A program made the translations under genes and the position numbers. 64,000 nucleotides of DNA from Amphiduros pacificus (Eukaryota; Annelida; Polychaeta; Phyllodocida; Hesionidae), in contig OX439005.1 in the NCBI GenBank assembly GCA_949316495.1, forward strand, positions 8,326,001 through 8,390,000, written 5' to 3'. Numbering within the stretch: the stretch's first letter is position 1; every line of letters begins with the position of its first letter. This document shows, one piece after another, positions 35,101-47,093 of this stretch. The notes under the pieces are model-generated. The model did not search any database. It saw only the letters and a list, made by a program, of their open reading frames with translations, and had not been told where the DNA came from.

Positions 35101-38100
35101 TACATCAAAGGTATAACTCCTTTGCAACTGGCATTCCTGCTGAAGAGAGAAAGGGATTTGGACATTTTCATAAAGCATGGAAGCGTAGAGAATATACAGC
35201 AGTTCATGAAATTCATCATCAAATTTGGATGTGAGAATATGACTCAGGTGGTAATGGTTAAGTTGAAAGACAAATATAGAAATGGTCAATTAAAAAATGA
35301 GCTCAAGGAAAAGGATTCAACTGATGTATCCGTGTCTCAGCATCTGATAAAGCTCGCATCCAGTACTATGAAACAAGAAATCACTATCAAAAGTATTTTA
35401 GACTTTCTTTTTAAGCAGATAGATGGCGACGAATTATGCATGAACTTAATTGAGCACCTTAGTCACGGGAACGCCACCAAGGTTTTCATTCAAGCTGTGG
35501 ATGACGTCATTTCCGGGGTCATCAAACAACACTGGTCTTCCCCAGAGACAGCAGGCACATACGACACATCACGTGGTCACCTCCAATATGTGGGCACCTT
35601 CCTGTTTGGTGAGGATGAAAGTAGTAGGTCAGATACCGTACACGTCCATTGTCTTCTGTACTTCATGAGTGCCGCTTGCAAACTCTGGAAGACTGTCACA
35701 TGTCTGCAGGCTATTGGCGCAGAGCAGCTCTGTTTGATATGTATTACGACACCAAAACCAGAAACAGCTTCTGTTTGTTGGAGGTTCACACCAGAAAACA
35801 TGTACAGTGCAGTTGTGTCGTATTTGTTTAAACATATTTGGAAATGTCAATATTCAATCATCAACCATTTCCTTCAATCATGCAAAAATCTGCATTTCCT
35901 TGACAGTGAAGCATTTCGGCAATCACTCCACAATTCTTTAGAACGTACCTACCCGATGAGAGCATCTGTTTTGTTAGCATGCTTGACACAGTTCCCAATA
36001 TTCACCATTCTCACACTGGATAAAATGAAGGAGGAGGATATATTTGGGGGATATGAGGCGGGCATGAGGAGAAACATAGCTATTTACAATAAGGAAATGA
36101 AATGGTGTTTGAAAGGAATGAGCAATCTGTCCAGAAATAAGGAGAAGCTTGTGTTATGTGCTGTTAAGCTAGTTTCGCAAGCCAGATCCCTGGAGATGCC
36201 GCTCATGCCATGCGCCTTCTGCTTCTGTCCACTCACAGCCTTCCTGCATTTACTTTATCAGGACTCAATGTTCAGTACAATGAACAATTTCTATGCAAAA
36301 ATGGGAAGACAAGGAAGAGAGGTTGAATTCACATGTGTTGAACTCTTGGCACTCACAGCAAGAACACAGGTTCTGCTGGAAATACTCGGAGAAGAGGAGT
36401 CTCTGGACGGTGGCCAGTTGATAACCCTGTGTTGTGGATTTGGTTATTTAAGTAAGTATATATATATATATATATATATTCGTACATTTTTGCAGGAACC
36501 TACCTTGAAACCACCTCAAAACAAGCATCACATAGTATCTGAGTGTGCTGAGAAAATCTCAGCAGACAACCTCGCCAAATCATATCTCACCAATGAATTC
36601 CCTAATTGTCAATTTATCACAATCCATTATGTTTATGCCTTCAATCGGAGATTTTCTATTGTGGGAAAAAGACGTCATAATCCTCAGACGTCATAGAAAC
36701 ACACAATATAATCAGTAATGAAATTGGTTCTTTACCAAATTTGATTTATAGATAGTTATTTATAAATAACATTAAGATATATAATTTATAAAGCAATATG
36801 AGGCCATTACATGTCATGTTATTTTGACAGGAGATGATGCTATGAAATGGATGCAGCGTCCCTCCGGGGGTAAGGCGCGCAAGAGGAGTGATTCGTTCCC
36901 TTTCAGTCACTGCAAGAATGATAACGAGGCAAGAGAAATGTGCATCCGGGAACTGTTCCGAAGGCAAGTATTGGAGAGAGACGGAGCAAGGCTCTAGTTA
37001 TATGGGACTAAAGAAATTTGAAATAATTTTATAGATTTGAACTTCCCATTTAGTGTTACATTCAGCAAACTTTCAATCATCTTGAAGCCGAGAATGGGAG
37101 CCTGGGGTCTTGTTTTGCAATTTATTTGATAGTTGATAACCCTGATCCCTTTAGTACAACTGAATATTTGTCAGTTCGATGCCTGAATCGTACAAATGTA
37201 TTTGATTACATACCTTAATTTCGTACTTGACTGTGGGGCTGGTGTTGGCAAACAAAACGATATAATCCAATTGTAATATTGTTAGCGGATTTATTCATGA
37301 AATTTACTATTTTTATATTTTGAACAAACAGGCAGCACTTGAGTTATGTGACTTCATGCTAATAACTTACATGAAGAATAAACAACGCTCATTTTGTATC
37401 ATATTTTTCAACAAAAAAATAATTCAAAAAAGGGTAATGTGATTATTTTCAGGTGCGGGGATGCCAACCATTTTGACTCCCGGTGCGGTACTCCTTTATT
37501 TGGTGCTTGTTACTCCGGATTGACCGAAACCGTTCAACATCTGATTGACAATGGCGCTCAACCCTCACGAGGATTTCTTGACAAGTAAAATTGAAATATA
37601 TATTAAATAATGTGTTTGATGAAATAAAAACATTGAATTTCAAATTAATTCTGAATTTCATTAATCCCATTATCATTGTTAAAAAACATGTTTCTCATGA
37701 AATATATATTGCCTGTTTCAGAAGTCCTTTGAGAGTTGCGTTGGAGCAAGGACACCAAGGGACCGCCCAATCTCTACTGAGGCGTATGTCAGCTAGGCCA
37801 GCCTCGCTTCTATGTGGCACAGAGAGCTTCTCATTGATGCTGATGCTGGCCTGTCAGGAACACACAGATAGGACAAATGTGGCCATGCTACTGGGTGTCA
37901 TAAAACAAGAAAATGTTCTTGATTTAACTCTCAAGTGTGCTAAAACCGGAAAAACCGCTCTGCATTTCTGTACGGTGAGGAATGATATTGACACTCTTGG
38001 AAAGATTCTGGATTTAGCGGAGAGTATTGATGAGAGTAGGCTGAGTGTGGATCTGGATCTCCTGGATGAATCCGGAGCCACATGTCTGTGGTATGCCACA

Positions 38101-41100
38101 GCCCACGACTACCTGGAGGCCACATCTCTGCTGCTCGTACATGGCGCTAAGGCTAATATAGGCAGGAGAAGCTTGGCCAACGTCAGACCGACAACACCGG
38201 GAAAACCTACTGATCACATGGAGGATATCATAAACCAGCGTAATACCACAGCTGAAAATAAGCCAACACCTGGTGATGTCAATGTAAACAATAGAGAGAG
38301 AAAGCCGATGCTCTCTGAGAAGCCTTTACTTTGTAAAATGATATTCTATTCACAAAGCATCAGACCAACCCTTCACCAGGCTTGTGGTCATGGAGACCTC
38401 GAAGCAGTGGAACACATCCTGAGCACGAGACCAAAAGCTATCAATCAACTTGACCACAAAGACAGATCTGCATTGTTTTATGCAGTCATAAATAGTTGCC
38501 ACAAAGTCACATCATACCTGCTTAGGCAGGAGGTTGATATCAACAGGGGTGTACCCTGTATCCTTGCATACCTTATTCAGAAATGCAGACAGAAAATGAA
38601 CACAATGTATGGAGTAACTTATAGTACAGAATTTCAGTGGCACATGATAGAAAAACGACACAACACCGGACGCTGCTCAGAATTGAAAGCAGCTATGAGC
38701 GAGGTATTCGTAGCTGTTTCAAAAATATTACAAGAACATGAAGAAACAGTAGTTATAACCAAGACTGTGACCTCAGCAGTATCAGATGAGGTCATGGACC
38801 TTGCCGATACATTAAGGCCCTCAATGTTGGCAGCAGAGTGCAGCCCAGTTCTCTTTGCTCAGTGTGTGCTATGTGCCCTGTTTGCAGGAGAGATAGAACT
38901 TGTCAGCCAAGTGTCCTGCACACAGTATAAAGCTGAGCTGGACACACTCACTCGCTCCCCTGCCTTGGATCCTGTGGGTGTATTCCTTCTTTTCCATGAC
39001 GGTAAGCAGCCATTGCCCTCCATTGTCTCACTGGTCGGGAGTATGGACACAGGAGTATCATTTCAAACCTTGTGGACTCTGCTACACGACGGCTACACGG
39101 GACAACTCAAGGCAATTCTTGATGAAGTCCACAGTATACATAACGAGGAAACACAGCCGATCCTAGACTTGGCTTTAATGAAGGCTTGCAAAAGAGGAGA
39201 GGGAGGTTTATTTTCGAGTGTTCTTCAGCACATTCCACGGCAAGGTATTGAGCAGCGATCAGCTTGTATTGCTGGTATGCATATGGCTACTGCGGGGGGT
39301 CACCAGGCCATAGTAGAGCAACTCAACGACAACGGCATCGATGGCTTCAGTCATCTACAGGAAAACAGCATTGACGAGATGAATGATCTATTTATCAAAC
39401 AAGATAAATATTCTTTGAAACGTACCTTTTGGAAAAATAGATGTTTGTTGAGAAGTGGCTGGAATGCACTGCACCAAGCAGCCAGGTTTAACCGAGTGGG
39501 AATCCTGCAGCGTCTGCAGAAAGGTTCACAGGGACAGTGTGATCTGACAGAGCTGGGATACATCGCAGCATGTCATGACAGCAAAGACATCATCCAGTAC
39601 ATCATCCACAACGACATGGATTGCCTCTTTCTTCCTTTGAATAAATCGTCTGTTTACATGACCACAAACTCCAAAAACATTGATCCAGAATCTCTTATTG
39701 TGACAGCAATGAAAAATGGACATGCGGATATAGTGAGACTGGTTTGCAATGTGCCTCACAGAGACGCCCTCCAGAGCCTGACAAAGCTACAGGGCCAGCG
39801 TCTCATGCAATACGCGTCTCTATATCAATACACACAGCTTCTGGAAGTGTTTAGCGATCGGTTTGGAGAGGCACTAAAAGGTCCTCTTGCAAATATATAT
39901 AAAGACATGAATTATTTGCATATATTGCTTGAGAATATGAGAATAATCAATGACCTAATCCACCTCAATCACGATAATATTAAAACCACAGCGCCATCTG
40001 GTGAAACATACGAAGATTCTATCAATGATCTGTTCAACTATGTCCAGCATGCGTTATATAAGGCGTACAGAAAGAATTGTCCCGAGATTCCGACAGAAAG
40101 CAGCGCCACCCCAATAATGTTCACAAAGGGAAAGGAGGTCTACCCCGCGTATGCAAAAACTGCCAAAGATCTCTCTTTTGTCCACTACCTTTTCCAGACG
40201 AGAAACGATGAGATTTTGAAAGCTGTTTTTCTTGATATGGAAATTATATCAATATTTCAAATCACAAAATTAACAGAATCTCTGCGGTTATTTATCGTGT
40301 GGGCGTGTAAATCAGGCTGTGCGAGAACATTGCAGGTCCTGTCAGATATATGCAACAGGAGGCACACACCAATCACCTCTATTATCGCTAATAAGGTCAA
40401 ATATGTGCTGATTGAGATAATGATCAGGCACAACTATACAGACACATTGGACGTATTCATGAGGGGTGAAGATGACATTGTGTTCAGTGAGCATGGTGGA
40501 TCTCTAAAGACTCCCTATCACGTGGTGGCTGTGTACGGTAACACGGCCACAATGGACGTCATCAATGGTCACTCCAGTCAGCGGCACAAATACCAGTACC
40601 ATCCTTATGAATGTGCTATAGCCTATGGGAACTTTGAACTGGCGCCGCTGCTCAGGCCCGCTTCCTTAGATGATGCGGACCACAGAGAGGGGCATCCTGG
40701 GAGCGAGGAGTTCCCCAAGCTGCCTGAGTATACGTGTGTACAGTGCCTGGAGAGTGTGCACAGCGGCTGGATGAGACAAAGGGATCTCCCTGCTGCAAGC
40801 AATCAGCAGTGGCTGGGAGAACCAACTGAATGGCCATATCTCTACCTGAGACAGCAGCAGTGTGAACCCTTGCTACTGCTGCATGAACAAACATCGGTGG
40901 AAGCAAAGGCAGCAAGAGGCCTCCACATGTTGTATAACCAGGCCAGGCGTGCCAGGTATAAACATATATTTGGTAGCTACACTCCCGCTAGATTATATAA
41001 AGACCTAACAACAGGCATATTCGACGGCATTTACAGAACTAAATTGCTCCGAAATATTGAGAACTTCGTCAGATTTGAGACCCTCGTCAAAGCCATGGAA

Positions 41101-42203
41101 GGCAATCAAAGAAACGAAGAAACCGACCTGCTCATGTCAAATATCCCCCCGGATGACATGGCACAGTTAGTGGAATATGCCATTATACATGGATATTCAG
41201 ACTTTCTCGAATATATGCAAAATTATATCGAAAGGCCCGCGGATGCGTTCACAACAGCAATCCAGTTTGGGCAGCTGGGTATTGCCAGGACATTCAGAAG
41301 AGATGACCTGGGATTGGGGGACAGTCATGTAGACCCGGCAGGTCTTCCCATTCACATGCGGTGGCTGTTAGGGATGAGTCGGCCGGGAGATGAGCAGTGG
41401 CACAGATCAGTGTACTCAGTGGATGGTGATATGTCAAGCAGGCTGAACCATGCAGATTGCTGGCTGGTTCTGCTGGCTAAACACGGCAGTAGCATGGTTC
41501 ACGCTCTCACAGCCGCGCCTGATGTCCGACTGTCCAGCAGTACGACTCAGGGTCTCAGGGTCATATTAGACTCAACCCTAGAAGACAAGCTGGACACTCT
41601 CACTGAGCACAATATGGATGCTAGGGCCGTCATTCAGTCTGGACTCATGCTTCGGGATCTTATTGATGAACATTCAAAGAATGGATTACACTTTTGGCCA
41701 AAAACTGATTTTGAAAAGAAGCAACTAAATTCTGTACGAACGGTGAGGTTAGTGAGTTCATCCGATGAGGATCCTCAGGACAGAGAGATTGAAGAAGGAA
41801 TACTGACGCAGGCCTATAGGATTCCGGCTGATCTGGCCGAGCCCATAGTGTCGTCCCGCGCTGTACTGGGGACGGGGTATGCCGACCATGTGAAGGAACA
41901 GATACAACAACGTGTACAGGCCTTCCAGGACAAGGTACGTCACACTACTTCTGCACCTAAAATAGGTGTGAAGACATTTTGATAAAAGTTTTGATTACGT
42001 TGAGGATTGTGCACGTGTGATCAATGACACATATCTGTTTAAAATTTCATGAAATGACCAATATCACTTTGCTATTTCTGTTCATTATTTGGTCATAAAT
42101 TGATAGTGTTTGAGAAAACGGGTCATTCCACTAATCATGATGTAATTTTGTTCAAAGAGTTTTGCATAGGTTCTCAAGACATGTGAATATATTTAAAGTA
42201 ATC

Positions 42204-42249
<46 letters not shown>

Positions 42250-44309
42250 ATGGTGGTCCAATATCGGTATCGGCACCCTGTTAACAATGTTTCATGGACT
42301 CATTACAGGTAAACCAAGAATGGAAAACATCAATGGTGATAGAAGCAGATCCGACTACCTTTCCTGCTGACAAGCAAGCTGTCTACATGGAGCGTGTGGT
42401 AGCGGGGAGAGTAGACCGGCACCCAGAGTGCGGAGGGGTGACAAACGCCATAGAGGACTGCGTTGAAATGATCCAGAGTATGCAAAGTCTGGAGAAACCA
42501 GAGAAAGAATCTACCTTGATGTCATATATAAGAAGGATAAGAAGAATACGAGTAGTATATGATGAGAATGCTGCACACAATGAAGTTATACCAAATGTTG
42601 CAGATCTTCTTAATATGTCGACGGTCACATGGAGATTCTACATGACAGAGGATGGGTCCTTCAAATATAACAGATGGACTTTTCCTCTTTGGGTGATGGT
42701 AAAGCTCAGCACCATGGTGACCATGGCACTACAGAGGCAAGCAGACAGACTGGCACTACCTGGCCAGGCATCGTGGAGGTCAACAACACTTGGGGGACAC
42801 GTTCATCTTGAAATGGCAGAGGGTTATCCCCCATGCTTTGATAATGACCACTCTGAGCTTCTAAAGGAGGTCATCTATGGTGGCAGTCCTGCTAGTACAG
42901 CCAGTCATATTGACATCGAACTTGACTGGTCAAGCTTCTGTGCACTCGGTAGTGCTGAGAATATGGTACGTGCAATTGATCAAATGACTATCCTTATGTG
43001 CTTCCTGCTCAGTGCCCACGAAAGACGCTGGCTGAGTTTCAAACCTATGTGTCAAAGCATAAGGATATCCCAAGGGAACCAACCCAGTGCAAAGTTACAA
43101 CGGTCTACAGTACAGCTAGTAGCAAACTTCCTAGATAACTCAATAGCAGACATGTGGCCTGATTTGTTGGAAAAGAGTATGATAACTGCAATGATGGAGG
43201 AGTCTTCCTCTATGGCAGTATACAGCGACGCTTCCAGAGAGCTTGTTCTTCGGAAAGCCAACGATGTGTTTGTAAAGGATGCACAAAACAATGAACATAT
43301 AATGGCAACGGTAAATAGTGTGGCAATACATGCGGAATCCATCCAATCTGAAATTGTATCTTGCATGGTGAAGTATGGCACCCTTCCATTTGATGCGCTC
43401 TTAAAGGTGGATTCAAACTTGCGATACAATCTGAATAACCCATCCGATGTACTGATACAGCTACTGGAGAATCGACTGGCAATGTTTATTGTGGACAGAA
43501 TACGTTTTATCTGGAAATATGGTGATATCAGCAACCAGATGTGTTACCAGAAAACAAAAGTGAAACAGCATTTCTATAGACAGTGGCGGAAAAGAACAAT
43601 AAATTATTCCTGGAAAGTGCTGCCCCTTGCTTTGTGCTACCTGTGGAAGCATGTGTCACAGGATGATATTGAGAAGCTGTACACTGACCGGGACATCCTT
43701 GTCTGCACAGGTCAGAAAGCAAAGAGTAAAGAAAATGACAAACTCTGGTGTGGACCTGCATACGCGTTCAAATGGTCTGGCAAGCACATCATCAGATGCT
43801 GGGTCAAATGTGGAATACGAACAAGAGAAGTGTCTCAAAGCAGCTGTGATGGTATAGAACTGCTCTCTATCGGCAGTAAAGTGTACCGGATAGGAAGCAT
43901 TGAAGACTTGGAGGACTTACTGAAGTGCATTCCTCAAAAAGTTATCTTCTGCTGGGACTCCGATGTATCCAACACCACTCAAGACGGTGTGGCATATCTC
44001 AACGTGTCCACAAAGCAGCTAACTTATAAGATGGCGGACTCCAGCATTGCCAAGAGAGTGTATGCTAACGACGACCTCAGGGCAGTCCTAGAGGCATACA
44101 TTTGGCAGTACACAGATGATATATCTAAGACACGTGATGCATTCCATCCACCAATCAGCCTCTCGCATCTCCTGGACTCAGGTCAACAGGCCACGAAGGA
44201 CAAGGAGACCGCCGAGTCTAATGACGATAATTGTGACATCATAGTTCGCGCGCATGACGGCATGGCAACCCACTGTTTCAAGCAATGGAAAAGATTCCCT
44301 TTGACATGA
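29192..44309 (+). CDS. Giant ankyrin-repeat protein with Cys/His-rich module
   Basis: Eight exons fit in phase: 29192-29545, 32047-32173, 32387-32622, 32854-36451, 36831-36963, 37453-37584, 37722-41934 and 42309-44309. They give a predicted 3597 residues. Seven introns are assigned: six GT-AG and one GC-AG. Ankyrin repeats are clear at VLHYAAQHGHAHICELLLDY (exon 3), GLTAIHQATQKGRYRIVEIL (exon 4), TPLFGACYSGLTETVQHLID (exon 6) and TLHQACGHGDLEAVEHIL (exon 7); many others are weaker. Residues about 679-775 form a Cys/His-rich module (CLKC, HCH, CEKC, CHKH), probably metal-binding. A second CVQC lies near 2531. The last roughly 670 residues match no domain I recognise. No transmembrane segment or kinase/NTPase motif is visible; a cytoplasmic scaffold is the default reading. 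The start is the first ATG after an acceptor-like tttcag at 29181-29186. An AATAAA at 44375-44380 is a likely poly(A) signal. Confidence 0.82.
30036..31937. repeat. 40-bp minisatellite with an E-box per unit, about 47 copies, in intron 1
   Basis: The unit is gcatgacacgtgcccacatc plus atgttagtcgtccctccctg; it fills most of intron 1 of the ankyrin gene. CACGTG occurs in nearly every unit, and three units with cccacgtgatg carry a second one. Variants (catatt, acattagac, cacataagac) recur in blocks, showing local spread by unequal exchange. Confidence 0.95.
36452..36480. repeat. (TA)n at the exon 4 donor
   Basis: The donor aa|gtaagt of the ankyrin gene's largest exon is followed at once by about eleven TA dinucleotides. 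Read through, it would give a Tyr/Ile run and a stop at about 36694. The phase-compatible exon at 36831 argues for splicing. Confidence 0.7.
36964..37452 (+). other. Non-canonical GC-AG intron of the ankyrin gene
   Basis: The upstream exon ends ccgaag and the intron starts gcaagt, the normal strong context of GC donors. The acceptor is gattattttcag. Only this junction joins ELFRR to CGDANHFDSRCGTPLF in frame. The nearby GT at 36968 would lead to a stop within eight codons. Confidence 0.75.
42208..42250. repeat. (GT)n microsatellite in the last intron
   Basis: About 20 GT dinucleotides lie in the intron between 41935 and 42308. Confidence 0.9.
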
Positions 44310-47002
44310 TGTGTTATTTTATGGATAGATTTCTCTTTTGGATGTGAGACTTTTAAAAGAATTTATCAAATAATAATAAATAGGTTTCGGGGAATATAAT
44401 GGTGTAATTTGGGACATCTTTTAGTGGAGTTGGCGATTCTATAAGTTCCTAAATATAATATCAGCAAAGAAGTGTTTTAAATATTTAAAAGTCCATTTTA
44501 TCATTTTATATGTGCATATGTGTGGTTTCAATTTTAAATTTTAAACAGTAAATGTAAAAGAAAAGGTGATGATCAACGTGTAAAATTAATGGAAAAAATG
44601 ATCAAACAATATAGAAATGGCTTATTGCATTCTGCGCGTAGTGCACGTTTATGCGCGTTGTGTCAGTTATGAGTATTGGTATTTTTGGGGGTGTTCAATT
44701 TAACAAATTTCACAATTTATATCATTTGGCATTTCTTCTTCTTATAGGACTTTGTATGATATTTGTGAACATGAATATGCCAAAAAAATTATAAATACTT
44801 GTACAGAAAAGATACTGTAGTGTACCCCATTTTAACAAATGTAAAACCCTGGACATGCCACTGATGACTTTCACACACTGTCCTGTGACGTCACACTGAT
44901 ACAAGTCACTCTGTGTTGAACGCGCCATTTATCAAACGCGCAACGTGCCGAATGCAATAAGCCTATAGAAATTACAGAAAGAAAATTGGATAATTAAACA
45001 GAGAAACCCAAAATATGAAAACAAACCAATAGACAACAAACAAAACAAAATATAAAACAAAATAAAACAATAATTTGAAGAAACAAAACAAAATTGAAAT
45101 AAACAAAAACAGAATTTAAAATCCTTTCTTTCATCTTTTAAAGACATTTATTGTTCTATAGATCTATTAGCAAATAGTCTAGCACAAATAGACTCAAAGT
45201 TGTAACTTCTTATGATATCGTTCAGGCCCTTTTCTAACGTCTGGGAAGGATCAACTCGCAATGTAAACAGAAGATTTAGTCCATTGATGGGCGGTGACGG
45301 GATATAAAGGGATGATGTCATCACGCACTACTTTTTGTTCACGTGTTATAGGAATATATTTATACACAATGCAAATGTGCAAATCAGAGTCTTTCTCGTG
45401 GTCTAAGACGAACACTCAATAGTGATGATCTTATCAATTTGACCTCAGAAAAGCCGAATTACAACCCACAGGAAATGAATACATTGTCTCATCAAACTAG
45501 GCCCACATTGATGTTGGTCAATTACGGCGTATTATGCCTAACTTTCTAAGAGAGGTTAGGCTTATTGTAACATATATCAATCCAACATTAGCAAAGCTAT
45601 GAGAGAATGTACTTCTTAACAAGTGTCATGAGTTGGGTATTGTTCTGTTTAATTATAAATGTCTTTAATCATTGATGAATGATAATCTTAGCCTCTTGAT
45701 ACAGGCTAACGATCGTCAATTTAGCGCATTTTGGTCTTTGTCAATCATTATATTATCCAACAAAACACGGTCGGTAAATTATATGTGTGCGAAAGTGGGG
45801 TATACCCACCAGTAATAATTCACATTAATTAATCTTATAAAGCGATGATCGTGTTTTATATTTTTTCAAGATATACAAGTCAGAGTCACACTTCTGCGCA
45901 TACGATCATAGCCTTCGCGCACTGATGTTTCTTCTATGCTAAAAGATGAAATTTAACATATCGAGCATTAACCTTACATAATTGAAGAGAAGAGCCCAAA
46001 AGCTAAATTTTGAGTTGTTAATTGTGATTATCGACCAAGAAGTGACAAAGTAGCTCCAATTAGTGTGTCAGAAAGTCTGATGTTCTATTTGTTTTATGTA
46101 TACAAGACATTTTACTTATTATCAGTTAATCCTGTGATTGCGCGAATCCTATGGTCGTTTGCTCTAATTGTTGGTATTGGCAGCAGATCTGTATTATATT
46201 TGACACATGTGAGGTACATATTTTCACATCAATTCCTAGGAAGTCACCTTGATGTGGTGCCCTCTATATTATCAAAATCATGATCATTCCAGCGCAGAGA
46301 TGAAGACAGCCTATTTAGATATATACATTCCTTCATTTTAGGCAATATATGCCAAAAATAGCCGATGTCTACACACAGGCCGCGTGTGCCTGGAGAACAT
46401 GTTGAAATGAATACACATTCCCCATGATCATACCGATCACAGAGTAACACAGAAAATACATATTTGTCTGGAACTATATTCTGAACATTCTATTTCATTT
46501 TTCTTAAATCCTTTATTGCTGTAACAAAAATACAGGCCTGTATGTAAGAATATCGGGAAATTCTCCGAAAATATGTGTCAATGGAAATACCTTGCCGGAC
46601 ATATTCTCTGTTATTAAAATGGATGCAAATATTGACAGATTTTGTGTCACCTTAGAAAATAAAGGTTTTTTTACAAAGGATAAATCATGTTTTAAATATG
46701 TTTGCCAATGCATATCTGCTTAATTTAAACAAAATGTTAAAATTTATGTAATTGAACAATATTCTTTTACGTTGCTTCAAATGCTTTGGACAAAATAAAT
46801 GAAATATATAGAAAAGTATGGACATAGACGTTTTTCAGTTTTGGAAAGTCGTATACACATGGATAAATGAAATTTATATCTCAATTATCAGTGAGAACAG
46901 AACATTTCACTGGCGCTATGTTTAGATCTAGAGTCAGTCAAAAACGTCAGAGTTGTATAACGTCATTTCTCTTTCATGTAATGCCTATATGACGTAAACT
47001 AC

Positions 47003-47005
<3 letters not shown>
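44310..47005. other. AT-rich spacer
   Basis: It contains the 3' UTR of the ankyrin gene (AATAAA at 44375-44380) and then AT-rich DNA with only short random frames. No RNA gene or element was recognised. Confidence 0.5.

Positions 47006-47089
<84 letters not shown>
47006..47089. repeat. (TA)n microsatellite
   Basis: About 40 TA dinucleotides form the left border of the 25-bp satellite. Confidence 0.95.

Positions 47090-47093
<4 letters not shown>

Noticed and set aside
36452-36696. Read-through of exon 4 to a stop near 36694
   Set aside because: It runs through a (TA)n tract; a strong gtaagt donor and an in-phase ankyrin exon downstream favour splicing.
36968-37452. GT donor four bases after the GC donor
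   Set aside because: It puts the ankyrin repeat of the next exon out of frame and meets a stop within eight codons.
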